A DNA stretch of 64,000 bases. It comes from Alkalibacillus aidingensis. GTDB lineage: Bacteria; Bacillota; Bacilli; Bacillales; Alkalibacillaceae. The position numbers and the translations under genes are program-made. Shown piece after piece: positions 38,742 to 48,492 of this stretch. The stretch spans positions 682,001-746,000 of the forward strand of contig NZ_JABXWU010000001.1 of assembly GCF_014595945.1 (NCBI RefSeq). The letters are read 5' to 3'. The notes beneath the pieces are model-generated. The model made no database searches. It was not told the origin of the DNA and saw nothing but the letters and a program-made list of their open reading frames with translations. The stretch's first letter is position 1, and each line of letters opens with the position of its first letter.

Positions 38742-40988
38742 CTATGGCAAAAATGGTTTTATTGTGCTTTGTCCTTTACGAATTTCAACTTTTATCGCAC
38801 CATTCTGATCAGTCCTCCATAACTCTATCCCCTGTTTTAATAAACGATCAACCACTTCTTCATTTGGGTGTTTGTACATATTATTCCTACCTACCGATAT
38901 AAGTCCATGTTGAGGTGCTATTTCGCTTAGAAATTCCTCACTGGATGATGTTTGACTTCCGTGGTGTGCAACCTTTAGTAAATCAACTTCCTGAAGCGAC
39001 TCAAATACTAACAACCCTTCTTCTACAGATTGATCTATATCCCCAGTAAATAATGTTCGATGACCTTGAACGTCCAATATAAAAACTACAGACAATTGGT
39101 TTTCATCCTGGATTGGTTCCTTAATCAGCTCAGGAGAAACAACCGTAAACTTTGCTTTCCCTATTTCAAAGGACACACCTTCAAACAATGGCTGTAATTT
39201 TTTATTCGCTATCGATTCTAAGTATGATGATTCGGTTACATAGGGGTGAGTAAATATATATTGAGGATTAAAATCATCGACTAATAAAGGGGCCGAACCT
39301 ACATGATCATGATCAAAATGGCTGATAAATACACCATCTATTTGGCTAATTCCTTGAGACCATAAATATGGTTTGATGACATGGTGGTAATTATTATTCC
39401 TCTCTTCATCCGTCCAGTGACTAACCTCTTCACCTACATCCACGATGAATACACCGGTACGATTCGGTAATTCAATAATAATCGACTCCGCCTGTCCTAC
39501 ATCAAGCATCGTGATGGAATAGGTATCATCCAAATGTGGAATAAGTTGTTCGATTAAAAATACAGATAGAGCCATCGTACCCAAAATAGCAGCTTTATTG
39601 AGTTTTTGTTGATCCCAATATCGCATCATAGCTACAAAAAGAGCGTAAAACAGGAGGATACTTATAATATGTGGTGTTCCGACAACCCATGTGGATAAAG
39701 AAGGTTCACCAATGTTGATAAGAAGTTCATGAGTGAAGTTTTGGATGACCAAGAAGAGATCCTCTAACACTCGATTAAAGGAGTTTGGAAACCAAGAAGT
39801 CAAAAGAAGAATTAGACAATACGGAATCACAAAGCAAGTATAATATGGGATAAATAAAAGATTAACTAAAAATGAAAATACGTTAGTAAAGTGAAAATAT
39901 ATAAATTGTAGAGGTAAAATGACCAACTGACTGATTAAACTAATCCTTAGAGAGATCATTAACCAATTCCCGTCTTGTATGATTCGCTTAGAGAGGACAA
40001 TAGCCACTGTGACGAGAAACGAAAACTGAAAGGAAAGCTGATAGAGAAGATAAGGGTTAGTAATCAACAAGATAAGACAAACTAATGATATAACATCTGT
40101 TGTATCCCATTTCCGATGAAATTTACTTATGATGACCAAAATAAAGGCCATCATACCCGCACGCACCACAGGAGGATTAGACCCAGCTATTAAGACATAA
40201 AAAGGGATGATGATCAGCATTAACCATTTACTATGGTCTTTTGACAGCCTTAAAACGTAATGAAAAATACCATATAAAAAACCTAAGAAAAATGCTACAT
40301 GTAAGCCAGATATAGCGAGTAAATGTGATATATTCCAATACTGAAATGTTTCAATAATTTGATCGTCCAACAAAGAACGATCACCGAATATGAGAGCATT
40401 AATCCAAGTTATTGTTTCCTCACGATACTGGGAGGTTAAAGAATCGAATAAAAGACCACGTACTTCTAGGGGATAAGATAGTAGAGAACGACCATTACAA
40501 TCACTTATTTCAGGCTCAAACATGATGCCAATAATCCCTTGTTTTTTTAAAAACCCTGGATAATCAAATTGTCCGGGATTCCTAGGGTCCATAGGTCTTG
40601 TCAGTTCACCTGACATTGAGCATACCATCCCATGCTTTAAAGGATAGATCTCATCATGACTTAAGCGATCAAATCGTGCTTGAAGAAAGTATTGACTACC
40701 TTTAATTTTGAAAATATATTGGTAGTCGTTGTTTGAGGTTTCTACTGAAGTGACTTTTACTTGGCCACTAAAAGCCTGGGAGTCTTCAACCATGGTCAAT
40801 TCTGTAACCTTGGGGGATATGAAGAAGGAGAGAATGAAAGCAAAAAGGGATATCACCAACAGTAATCGGTTAATCGAATTAAAAGTTAAGAAAATAAGGA
40901 GTATAATCATGAACAAAATAATACTAATTACTGTTGGTAAATAGCCTGCTAAATAACAAATAACAATCGTGTACCAATGACCACGCAT
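38742..40988 (-). CDS. comEC: Competence DNA channel ComEC/Rec2
   Basis: Polytopic membrane protein that moves single-stranded DNA into the cytoplasm during transformation. 748 residues: N-terminal helices and OB-like DUF4131 part (about 1-190), the ComEC/Rec2 competence domain (about 200-450, WNISHLLAISGLHVAFFLGF, NPPVVRAGMMA), and a metallo-beta-lactamase-like C-terminal domain (about 490-748) with FISHFDHDHVGS and VAHHGSQTSS. The ATG overlaps the comEB stop by one base (TAATG). Confidence 0.95.
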   Translation of the reverse strand: MRGHWYTIVICYLAGYLPTVISIILFMIILLIFLTFNSINRLLLVISLFAFILSFFISPKVTELTMVEDSQAFSGQVKVTSVETSNNDYQYIFKIKGSQYFLQARFDRLSHDEIYPLKHGMVCSMSGELTRPMDPRNPGQFDYPGFLKKQGIIGIMFEPEISDCNGRSLLSYPLEVRGLLFDSLTSQYREETITWINALIFGDRSLLDDQIIETFQYWNISHLLAISGLHVAFFLGFLYGIFHYVLRLSKDHSKWLMLIIIPFYVLIAGSNPPVVRAGMMAFILVIISKFHRKWDTTDVISLVCLILLITNPYLLYQLSFQFSFLVTVAIVLSKRIIQDGNWLMISLRISLISQLVILPLQFIYFHFTNVFSFLVNLLFIPYYTCFVIPYCLILLLTSWFPNSFNRVLEDLFLVIQNFTHELLINIGEPSLSTWVVGTPHIISILLFYALFVAMMRYWDQQKLNKAAILGTMALSVFLIEQLIPHLDDTYSITMLDVGQAESIIIELPNRTGVFIVDVGEEVSHWTDEERNNNYHHVIKPYLWSQGISQIDGVFISHFDHDHVGSAPLLVDDFNPQYIFTHPYVTESSYLESIANKKLQPLFEGVSFEIGKAKFTVVSPELIKEPIQDENQLSVVFILDVQGHRTLFTGDIDQSVEEGLLVFESLQEVDLLKVAHHGSQTSSSEEFLSEIAPQHGLISVGRNNMYKHPNEEVVDRLLKQGIELWRTDQNGAIKVEIRKGQSTIKPFLP

Positions 40989-41557
40989 TAATCAACGAAT
41001 GTAAATAATTTATTAGCTTCCAACCTTAGTTCCTTTAATTCTTCACTTTCGACCCCACGAGCTTCAAGCTTCTCAAGTAACGATGAAATAAAATAAAGCT
41101 TGTCTTTAGTATTCGTATCGATATGTAAATAATCGAGTTCGACCTTTTCAAATTCCACACCAGCATCATTCAATAGCTCTATTCCATATGAGCTATTCTT
41201 ATAGTCGTACGCATAAAAAATCTTCTTGATTCCACTTTGGATAATGGTTTTACAGCAGTTTAAGCACGGAAAATGTGTCACATACATTTCAGCTCCTTCA
41301 GTCGCAACCCCGAATTTGGCGCACTGCAAAATTGCATTCGCTTCAGCATGAATCGTTCTAACACAATGGCCATCGACCACCTTACAACCTTCATCTATAC
41401 AATGGACACCTCCTGATACACTCCCATTGTATCCACCTGCAATCACTCGTTTATCTCGAACGATCGTTGCTCCAACAGATAACCTTTCGCACGTACTTCT
41501 TAATGCTAGCAATTGACTTTGTGACATAAAATATTGATCCCAAGAAATTCGTTCCAT
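40988..41557 (-). CDS. comEB: ComEB, dCMP deaminase family
   Basis: Cytidine/deoxycytidylate deaminase fold encoded in the late competence operon; not needed for transformation in B. subtilis. 189 residues; zinc and catalytic residues intact in IHAEANAI and PCLNCC. Likely converts dCMP to dUMP. The C-terminal 40 residues form a charged helix. Confidence 0.93.
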   Translation of the reverse strand: MERISWDQYFMSQSQLLALRSTCERLSVGATIVRDKRVIAGGYNGSVSGGVHCIDEGCKVVDGHCVRTIHAEANAILQCAKFGVATEGAEMYVTHFPCLNCCKTIIQSGIKKIFYAYDYKNSSYGIELLNDAGVEFEKVELDYLHIDTNTKDKLYFISSLLEKLEARGVESEELKELRLEANKLFTFVD

Positions 41558-41613
41558 TATTTGATCCTCCTTTTATTCATATTTTATAGAATCCTTTTAA
41601 AGACGTAAACTAA

Positions 41614-42213
41614 CTACGGCACAATTATTTGTTCTAAAAATTTTTCTAAAGTTTTTTCACCGATCCCACTGACATCCAATAAGTCTTCAGGCCTAGAAAA
41701 AGGCCCCTGCGCTTCTCGATAATCAATAATATCCCGAGCTTTCTGTTCACCAATACCAGGAAGCTGCATCAGATCAGAGAGTGAAGCTTGATTTACTCTT
41801 ACCTTACTATCCGAGAGAAGGTACTCCCCACTATTTTGTGTATTTTCATTTTGAAGATCAGGAACGAATATCACCATTTCATCATATACATGTTCTGCTA
41901 AATTAACTGCATGCAAATCAGCAGAATCCAAAAAGCCTCCCGCAAGCTCGATTACATCTACTACCCTTTTACCTTGTTCAATTTCATATACCCCGGGCTG
42001 AACAACTTCCCCTTTTAAATCTACCATCCAAATCGATTTTTCCGGCTCCTCTTCCAATTCATTGATTTCATCTAATTGCTCAAGATCATCTAAATCATGT
42101 AAACCATCAATTTGATAATCAATTTCCTCTTTTGGTTTTGACAGTAATATCGCTGTTAGCACTATCATAAAAATAATAATAATAACAACTAGCCATTTTT
42201 TTGGAACGTTCAT
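41614..42213 (-). CDS. comEA: Competence DNA receptor ComEA
   Basis: Membrane-anchored double-stranded DNA-binding protein. 199 residues: N-terminal helix (WLVVIIIIFMIVLTAILLS), acidic linker, a SLBB-type domain (about 62-115, GEVVQPGVYEIEQGKRVVDVI) and two helix-hairpin-helix motifs at the C-terminus (LMQLPGIGEQKARDIIDYR, LLDVSGIGEKTLEKF). Divergent from comER. Confidence 0.94.
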   Translation of the reverse strand: MNVPKKWLVVIIIIFMIVLTAILLSKPKEEIDYQIDGLHDLDDLEQLDEINELEEEPEKSIWMVDLKGEVVQPGVYEIEQGKRVVDVIELAGGFLDSADLHAVNLAEHVYDEMVIFVPDLQNENTQNSGEYLLSDSKVRVNQASLSDLMQLPGIGEQKARDIIDYREAQGPFSRPEDLLDVSGIGEKTLEKFLEQIIVP

Positions 42214-42278
42214 CGTTTAAACCTTCTTTCTTCATATAGATGTAGAGGGTAAGTTCGTTTTATAAGGGAGGATCCATT

Positions 42279-43112
42279 ATGAATTGGGGAATTATCGGAA
42301 CAGGAAACATGGGAACCGTCATTATGAATGCACTGATTTCGAGTAATGCTGTGGATGAAAGAAACCTTTATGTAAATAATCGAACCTTTTTAAAAGCCTA
42401 TCAGCTAAAGGAAGATCACCCTGGAATCCATGTCGTTCAAACCATCGATGCCATAGCCGAATCCTGTGATATTATTTTTATTTGTACAAAACCAAAAGAA
42501 ATAATCTCGATTGCCAATCAGTTAGAGAAACAAGTGAGTGAAAACCAATGTGTGATCTCTATTACAAGTTCGATTACCTTAGCTAACCTTGAGGAATTAT
42601 TGAGCTGTCAAACAGCAAGAATGATACCAAGTATTACGAACCGAGCAATGTATGGCACCACATTGTTAACTTTTGGAAATAATATAACTGAGGAAATGAA
42701 GCATTTGTTGTTGCAGACTTGCAAACTCTTCTCAGAACCGGTGGAAATTGAAGAAGAACACGTCAGAATCGCTTCAGATTTAGTATCATGTGGCCCTGCA
42801 TTTATCAGCTATTTATTACAGTTAATGATTACTGATGCCCATGAGAAGACCGGAATCAATCAACAGCAAGCTACAGAGCTAGTCGAATGCATGATTATTG
42901 GTTACGGGAAATTACTGGAAGATCAATATTATGATTTAGATTCATTAAAACAAAAAGTGATGGTGAAAGGTGGTATAACTGGAGAGGGGATGATAGCTTT
43001 AGAAAAAGCTCTTCCAAAAGGGTTCACCGAAGTATTTAATGCAACACATGATAAATTTTACCATGAACAAGACAACGCTAATGATTGGATCTTTCAATTA
43101 ACTAAAAATTAA
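42279..43112 (+). CDS. comER: ComER, pyrroline-5-carboxylate reductase-like protein
   Basis: 277 residues with an N-terminal Rossmann fold (IIGTGNMGTVIMNALI) and a ProC-like dimerisation domain with KGGITGEGMIALE. In Bacillus comER is divergent from comEA and is linked to sporulation and biofilm control rather than proline synthesis. ATG with GGGAGGATCC upstream. Confidence 0.92.
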   Translation: MNWGIIGTGNMGTVIMNALISSNAVDERNLYVNNRTFLKAYQLKEDHPGIHVVQTIDAIAESCDIIFICTKPKEIISIANQLEKQVSENQCVISITSSITLANLEELLSCQTARMIPSITNRAMYGTTLLTFGNNITEEMKHLLLQTCKLFSEPVEIEEEHVRIASDLVSCGPAFISYLLQLMITDAHEKTGINQQQATELVECMIIGYGKLLEDQYYDLDSLKQKVMVKGGITGEGMIALEKALPKGFTEVFNATHDKFYHEQDNANDWIFQLTKN

Positions 43113-43151
43113 GACATTATTAAGTATAGTTATATTTTACAGGTTAAAAAG

Positions 43152-43205
43152 AAAAATGCAACAAAAACAGTTAGTCCAACTAACTCTTTTGTTGCATTTA
43201 TTTAT
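43152..43205 (+). terminator. Bidirectional terminator between comER and yqeM
   Basis: Long stem (AAATGCAACAAAA / TTTTGTTGCATTT with inner AGTTAG / CTAACT), T-rich on the plus side and A-rich on the other, between convergent genes. Confidence 0.9.
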
Positions 43206-43948
43206 TTTTGACAGATGAAAAACAGACGATCTGTATCCTCATATCCCTTTAAAGGTTGATGATTAAAATCACCTTTCACTTTTACTTCCTTAAAGCCGAC
43301 TGATTTTAATAAAGAAAGGTATACATCAACTGGAAACGTACGTTGGATATGGGACTCATCAAACCTCTCATAATATGTTGTTCGATCATCTTTAACAAAG
43401 AACGTTAAATCATGAATGACTTCGGATGGTCTTTGGCTTTCTTCACAAAACCATACATAACTAATTTCATCACCAACTTCAGAAAAAAGCTCCGAATCAA
43501 CTAAATACTTTATATAATTTTCACTATGAACGTCAAAAATGAATTGACCCTCTTCTTTTAGATGCTGATAAACTTGACTGAACGCCTGTTCCAGCTCGTT
43601 TTCCTCAGTCAAATAATTAAGCACATCACAATAACTAATAACCACGTCATATAAGTCTGAAGTCTGAAAACTACGAAGATCTGCTTGAAAAAAATTCACA
43701 CAAAAAGAGGACAGACTTTGTTTCTGTTCTGCAAGCTCAATCATGTCTTCAGATAGATCAAAAGCTGATACTTGATAGCCATCCTGTGCCAAGCGAACCG
43801 ATATTTCACCAGTACCACAACCTGCATCCAATATGTGAATGTTGGTTGAGCGATCACCTAATTGTTTATTTGTGAAATCAACCCATGATTGGTATGGGGC
43901 ATCCTTCATCAAGTCGTCATATACTTGTGCCATTCGTTGATACATCAT
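43202..43948 (-). CDS. yqeM: Class I SAM-dependent methyltransferase YqeM
   Basis: 248 residues with motif I ILDAGCGTGEIS (about 39-50), VSAFDLSEDMI and SYCDVLNYLTEE. Substrate unknown. It starts 14 bp after rsfS in the yqeG-to-yqeM operon, the conserved Bacillus arrangement. Confidence 0.9.
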   Translation of the reverse strand: MMYQRMAQVYDDLMKDAPYQSWVDFTNKQLGDRSTNIHILDAGCGTGEISVRLAQDGYQVSAFDLSEDMIELAEQKQSLSSFCVNFFQADLRSFQTSDLYDVVISYCDVLNYLTEENELEQAFSQVYQHLKEEGQFIFDVHSENYIKYLVDSELFSEVGDEISYVWFCEESQRPSEVIHDLTFFVKDDRTTYYERFDESHIQRTFPVDVYLSLLKSVGFKEVKVKGDFNHQPLKGYEDTDRLFFICQK

Positions 43949-43962
43949 TCACCCTCAAATGC

Positions 43963-44307
43963 CTAAATTGACAATGGGACCGTATCTGCATCGCCCCATA
44001 ATTTTTCTAAATTATAATAGCCTCTTTCTTCCTTGTGAAAAATATGAATAACTACATCATCTAAATCCACTAACACCCAACGAGCTTGATCTTTACCTTC
44101 TATTTTCTTTACTTCAACGCCTTGTTCTTCTACAACATCCTTAATCCCTTTACTAATGGCATCAACTTGACGTTCAGTTGAACCGTGACAAATTAAAAAG
44201 TAGTCTGCAATTAATGATAACTCACGCATATCTAAAGCAACGAGATCTTCGGCACGTTTATCATCACAAGCTTGCGCTGCTAATTGTAATAATTTATGAC
44301 TATCCAT
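43963..44307 (-). CDS. rsfS: Ribosomal silencing factor RsfS
   Basis: Binds L14 on the 50S subunit and blocks subunit joining in starvation. About 114 residues from MDSHKLLQLA with the family core LDMRELSLIADYFLICHGSTERQVDAI and the C-terminal YYNLEKLWGDA. The GGAGG that overlaps the yqeK end serves as ribosome site for the ATG at 44307. Confidence 0.95.
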   Translation of the reverse strand: MDSHKLLQLAAQACDDKRAEDLVALDMRELSLIADYFLICHGSTERQVDAISKGIKDVVEEQGVEVKKIEGKDQARWVLVDLDDVVIHIFHKEERGYYNLEKLWGDADTVPLSI

Positions 44308-44311
44308 TTGA

Positions 44312-44896
44312 TTAAAAACCTCCATTAAGTTGTTGAATCTCTTTTGTTAAATTATTATATGCTTGGAATGTGTCTGGGTAAATAGGCTGGCCCTTACTCA
44401 TTAAAAATATAATGGATTGTTTTAATGCATATTGACAAGCACGATTTAAATCAATATCCACTAGCTTCCTAGCCTCGTGTACGGCATCAAATTGTCTTCC
44501 TGGCTCAATATAATCCGCTAAAAAAATAATTTTTTCAACTAATGTCATCCCATGTCTACCAGTTGTGTGGTAGCGGATTGAGTTTATTATTTCCGAATCC
44601 TTAATTAAAAATAAATGCTCAATCATTTTTGCTCCTACTGGTCCATGCCATAATTCATGATGGTAATTAAGCAAATCTTTGGGAAGATCGGTATAGCTCA
44701 GGATCCATTTCTTTAATAAATCTTTCTCCATATGCTTAGCATAATCATGCATAGCAGCAGCAATACCTACCTGATATGGATCAGCACCATAGTGCCTCGC
44801 TAAATCTAGGGCAGTCTCTGTTACCCTTTCTACATGCTCATAACGTTTTTGTGGTAATACTTGTTTAGCATGTTTCAAGGCTTCTTCAACGTGCAT
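44312..44896 (-). CDS. yqeK: HD-domain Ap4A hydrolase YqeK
   Basis: Symmetrical bis(5'-nucleosyl)-tetraphosphatase family. 194 residues: H in KRYEHVERVT, HD in AAAMHDYAKHM, then LWHGPVGAKMI and TTGRHGM, a full HD metal site. Overlaps nadD by 11 bp. Confidence 0.93.
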   Translation of the reverse strand: MHVEEALKHAKQVLPQKRYEHVERVTETALDLARHYGADPYQVGIAAAMHDYAKHMEKDLLKKWILSYTDLPKDLLNYHHELWHGPVGAKMIEHLFLIKDSEIINSIRYHTTGRHGMTLVEKIIFLADYIEPGRQFDAVHEARKLVDIDLNRACQYALKQSIIFLMSKGQPIYPDTFQAYNNLTKEIQQLNGGF

Positions 44897-45446
44897 ATAA
44901 ATGATTCTCCTTTATATAATTTAAAACATCATCCGGAAGCCCTATTGGATCCTTATTCTGAAAGAGCTGTTGGCGGATTTCAGTTGAGGAGACTAATACC
45001 TCCTCCATCTCAACCTTCAAAACATCAGGGTCTGAAAAGCCATAACCTTCTCGACTAACCCCTACGAATTGAACTAATTCTTTTAACTCATTAATACGAT
45101 GCCACTTGGGCAAGTATTCAACCATGTCCCCACCAATAATAAAATAAAAATCATTATCCGGAAATTGCTCTTTTAACTGACGAACGGTATCAAGTGTATA
45201 AGAGACACCTTTTCTCTCTTGTTCAATTGTAGAAATATGAATATTTGAATGATCTTGAAAGAGTAATTTCAACATTTCATATCGATCTTGAAATGAAGCT
45301 TTAGCATCTTCTTTATGTGGTGGTTGATAAGTAGGAATTAACCAAACCTCGTCTAATTTTAGCTCTTTGATTACCGTTTGACAGATAGATACATGACCAA
45401 TATGAGGTGGGTCAAACGTTCCGCCAAACAAACCAATTCTACTCAT
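44886..45446 (-). CDS. nadD: Nicotinate-nucleotide adenylyltransferase
   Basis: Makes deamido-NAD from nicotinate mononucleotide and ATP. About 186 residues from MSRIGLFGG; nucleotidyltransferase motif GGTFDPPHIGH and C-terminal VSSTEIRQQL. The frame is open to 45509, overlapping yhbY, but the ATG at 45446 has AAGGCGGG upstream and places the catalytic motif at the usual N-terminal position. Confidence 0.95.
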   Translation of the reverse strand: MSRIGLFGGTFDPPHIGHVSICQTVIKELKLDEVWLIPTYQPPHKEDAKASFQDRYEMLKLLFQDHSNIHISTIEQERKGVSYTLDTVRQLKEQFPDNDFYFIIGGDMVEYLPKWHRINELKELVQFVGVSREGYGFSDPDVLKVEMEEVLVSSTEIRQQLFQNKDPIGLPDDVLNYIKENHLYAR

Positions 45447-45459
45447 GTTACAACCCGCC

Positions 45460-45753
45460 TTATGGTAAATCCAACTGCTTATGCTCAGCTGATTCTCGGT
45501 ATAAAACAATTATGTTTCCAATAACTTGAACAATATGGGCATCGGTACCTTTAGCGATTTGTTCAGCAAGCTCGTGTTTGTCCTCAAAATTATTTTGTAA
45601 AACACTTACTTTAATGAGTTCTCGTTTTTCTAAAACATCATCTATTTGATCGATCATATTCTTACTAACACCACTTTTTCCAATTTGAAAAATAGGGGTA
45701 AGATGATGAGCTTCTTTTCTTAAATAACGTTTTTGTTTCCCAGTTAACAACAT
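45460..45753 (-). CDS. yhbY: YhbY-family RNA-binding protein (CRM domain)
   Basis: 97-residue stand-alone CRS1-YhbY domain that associates with pre-50S particles; contains KQKRYLRKEAHHLTPIFQIGKSGVS and the C-terminal GNIIVLYRES. B. subtilis homologue YqeI has the same neighbours. Confidence 0.93.
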   Translation of the reverse strand: MLLTGKQKRYLRKEAHHLTPIFQIGKSGVSKNMIDQIDDVLEKRELIKVSVLQNNFEDKHELAEQIAKGTDAHIVQVIGNIIVLYRESAEHKQLDLP

Positions 45754-45765
45754 TCATCCTCCTAA

Positions 45766-46566
45766 TTAATTGACGAAATCCTTTATTTCTTGTCCCGTCC
45801 ATATTTGAAATGCTTTTGCAGCTTGGTACAGTAGCATTGATTCACCAAATAAAATTCGGCATCCTCTTTGCTCGGCATCTTGTAAAAAAGAGGTCCATTT
45901 TGGCTTATAGATAATGTCACTTGCAATTGCATTTGGCTTAACACCTTGTAATGATATGATTTGCTCATGATTATTTGGACTCATACCTACACTTGTTGTT
46001 TGAATAATTAAATCATACTGTTCTAGAATATCTTTTGCCATCCCTAAACTAAGAGCTCGGCTATGATTTAAACTTCTACTGATTTGTCTAGCTTTTTCTG
46101 CCGTTCGATTGATGATATCAATCGATTGAAAGGCATACTTATTTAATTGATATGCGATTCCTTTGGCAGCTCCTCCAGCTCCAATAATAAGAATTCGTTT
46201 ATGTTTAACATCACTTAAAAAGTCGGGATAAGCCTCATTTAAAGATAATACATACCCTTCTCCATCTGTATTATAACCGACTAAACGATTATTTTGTATG
46301 CTCACCGTATTAACCGATTGCATCGCTTTCGCAGGGCCAACTATTTCATCTAGATATTCAATAATTTTCTCTTTAAAAGGTACGGTTACATTAAAACCAT
46401 GATAACCTTCTGCTTTCAACCAATTAATTTTTCCTTCAAGCTCTACTTGATCTACAGGTATTAACTCATACGTTCCTTTGAGGCTTGTTTGTTCAAAGAA
46501 CTGTTGATGAATTTCTGGTGATTTAGACTGTTTGACTGGATTTCCAATTAAAGCTAAGCGATACAT
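45766..46566 (-). CDS. aroE: Shikimate dehydrogenase
   Basis: NADPH-dependent reduction of 3-dehydroshikimate, aromatic amino acid pathway. 266 residues; substrate-binding NPVKQSKSPEIH, catalytic Lys in VTVPFKEKI, Asp in YNTDGEGY, and the NADP loop GAGGAAKGIAY. Conserved position after yqeH. Confidence 0.96.
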   Translation of the reverse strand: MYRLALIGNPVKQSKSPEIHQQFFEQTSLKGTYELIPVDQVELEGKINWLKAEGYHGFNVTVPFKEKIIEYLDEIVGPAKAMQSVNTVSIQNNRLVGYNTDGEGYVLSLNEAYPDFLSDVKHKRILIIGAGGAAKGIAYQLNKYAFQSIDIINRTAEKARQISRSLNHSRALSLGMAKDILEQYDLIIQTTSVGMSPNNHEQIISLQGVKPNAIASDIIYKPKWTSFLQDAEQRGCRILFGESMLLYQAAKAFQIWTGQEIKDFVN

Positions 46567-46578
46567 ACACTCTTCTCC

Positions 46579-47682
46579 TTAAATAATAGCTTCTCGTATC
46601 ATAACTTTAACACCTTTTGGAACATGAGCTGTAACCGTTGTCTTACCTTCAGGGATGGTGATCCAACCTAATCCTGAAAAAACAACATCCTTTTTTGGAC
46701 CGTCTAATTGAAAAGTTTTTGCTTCAAGTTTAGGCCATTCAGTCAAGGTTTCTTCTGTTGGAGGTGCTAACATGTCACCTAGATGGTTTTGATAAAGTTG
46801 ATCAGCATTTTCAGTCTTTGTCCGATGAACATTCAAATCATTTGAAAAGTAACAAATATACCCTTTTTGCTGATCGGCTTTGTCAATATCAAGTCGGGCT
46901 AGTCCACCAATAAATAATGTTTGTGCAGACTCTAACTGATAAACTTTTGGTTTTACTTCCTTTTTAGGTGTAACCAGCTTTAAATCAGATCGTGATAGAT
47001 AATGTGCCATTTGATGGTGATTGATAATTCCAGGCGTATCGATCATAGAGGACGTATCATCTAATGGAATGTCTATAAAACCTAAGGTGGTACCAGGAAA
47101 ATAAGACGTTGTAATAACTTGATCCTTGGGGGAAGATTTATTTATTAAATAGTTAATAAATGTAGATTTTCCCACATTGGTACAACCGACGACAAAAATA
47201 TCCTTGCCTTGGCGAATGCGTTCTAACTCAAAGGCGGTTTCCTCCATACCTGTTCCTTTTACTGAACTAACTAGATAAATCTCTTTTACCTTGAGACCAA
47301 ATTCATTAGCAACCTTACGCATCCAATGTTTAATTTTATTTAAGTTTGTCGACTTAGGTAAGAGATCAACTTTATTTCCTACTAAGACGACATCATTTTT
47401 CCCTGCAAATCGATTTAACCCTTTAACAAAACTGCCATGTACATCAAATAAATCGACAACATTAACAACTAATCCATCATGATTACCTATCTCATGCAGC
47501 ATATTTAAAAAGTCTTCATCAGTTAAATCTACATCCTGGACTTCATTATAATTCTTAAGACGAAAACATCTCTTACAGATCACATCATCTCGTTGTAACG
47601 CTGATGGAGGAGCGTAACCTAGCTGTTTTTCGTCTTCGGTTTGGATTTCAACACCACACCCTTGACAATAAATAACTTCCAT
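46579..47682 (-). CDS. yqeH: Ribosome-biogenesis GTPase YqeH
   Basis: Circularly permuted GTPase for 30S assembly. About 367 residues from MEVIYCQGCG: zinc finger CQGC ... CKRC, then G4 (NKVDLL) ahead of G1 (GCTNVGKSTFIN) and G3 (DTPG), and a C-terminal recognition domain. The longer frame up to 47772 overlaps yqeG; the ATG at 47682 has GGGAGGATTAAT upstream. Confidence 0.96.
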   Translation of the reverse strand: MEVIYCQGCGVEIQTEDEKQLGYAPPSALQRDDVICKRCFRLKNYNEVQDVDLTDEDFLNMLHEIGNHDGLVVNVVDLFDVHGSFVKGLNRFAGKNDVVLVGNKVDLLPKSTNLNKIKHWMRKVANEFGLKVKEIYLVSSVKGTGMEETAFELERIRQGKDIFVVGCTNVGKSTFINYLINKSSPKDQVITTSYFPGTTLGFIDIPLDDTSSMIDTPGIINHHQMAHYLSRSDLKLVTPKKEVKPKVYQLESAQTLFIGGLARLDIDKADQQKGYICYFSNDLNVHRTKTENADQLYQNHLGDMLAPPTEETLTEWPKLEAKTFQLDGPKKDVVFSGLGWITIPEGKTTVTAHVPKGVKVMIREAII

Positions 47683-47683
47683 A

Positions 47684-48208
47684 TTAATCCTCCCAATATA
47701 ACTGACCTTTTTTTCTAAAGTGTTCCATAATTCTTCGTTCGACTCTACGGTTAAATCGAGTAAAAAACCCATCTGTTTCTACAACTGGTACAACCAAAAT
47801 CGTATGGAATTTGGCACGATTTCCTCCTAAAACGTCAGTCAAAAGTTGATCGCCAACCACTACGATCTCATCATTATTTAGATCCATTTGACGCTTTGCT
47901 TTTCGAAAAGCATTTCCTAGTGGCTTTCTCGCCTTAGGAATAAATGATATATCTAATGGTTCTGAAAAAGCTGACACACGGTCCTCACTGTTGTTCGACA
48001 TAATGGTCACTTTGATTCCAGCTCGTTTTAGATCTTTAAACCAATTAGCAATTTCAGGTGTTGCATCAGGTTGGTCCCATGCCACTAATGTGTTATCTAA
48101 GTCGGTAATAACACCTTTAATGCCTTTTTCTAATAAACTTTCTGGAGTAATATCCACGACAGTCTCAACATGATCATTAGGTAAAAATTTCCTTAACAAT
48201 TGATTCAC
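47684..48208 (-). CDS. yqeG: YqeG family HAD-IIIA phosphatase
   Basis: 174 residues; HAD motif I DLDNTLVAWD, motif II MSNN, motif III/IV KPLGNAFRKA and VGDQLLTDVLGGN. Related to mitochondrial phosphatidylglycerophosphate phosphatase; substrate not established here. First gene of the yqeG-to-yqeM operon. Confidence 0.93.
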   Translation of the reverse strand: MNQLLRKFLPNDHVETVVDITPESLLEKGIKGVITDLDNTLVAWDQPDATPEIANWFKDLKRAGIKVTIMSNNSEDRVSAFSEPLDISFIPKARKPLGNAFRKAKRQMDLNNDEIVVVGDQLLTDVLGGNRAKFHTILVVPVVETDGFFTRFNRRVERRIMEHFRKKGQLYWED

Positions 48209-48233
48209 CTCTAATTCTTTCTCACTATATTAC

Positions 48234-48262
48234 ATCATAAACAATCGATTCAAATGTTTCAA
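48234..48262 (-). promoter_or_regulatory. Promoter of the yqeG operon
   Basis: Minus strand -35 TTGAAA (48257-48262), 17 bp, -10 TATGAT (48234-48239). Confidence 0.6.
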
Positions 48263-48385
48263 AAGATATTTGGTGTTTTCTAGTCTTTGTTCAAGGGGTA
48301 AATCCACCATATTATGCTTAGAAGGATATTAAAATTCTTAAAATGGACTAATTTTCGTTCGACAATTAACGATATTATTCTTCAT

Positions 48386-48481
48386 TGTGGATAACTTTAC
48401 ACACAACTAATATAGCTATCTGTCGAGGTTTGATACATTTTTACTAATGAATATCAACAAGTTATGCACAGGTTACACACA
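48386..48481. promoter_or_regulatory. DnaA-box cluster upstream of sda
   Basis: Two exact TTATNCACA boxes: TTATCCACA on the minus strand (48386-48394) and TTATGCACA on the plus strand (48462-48470). Two near matches, TTACACACA, lie at 48397-48405 and 48473-48481. In B. subtilis DnaA binding upstream of sda couples its expression to replication initiation; the layout here supports the same control. The rest of the gap from 48209 to 48580 holds the two promoters. Confidence 0.85.
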
Positions 48482-48492
48482 AGGCAACAAAG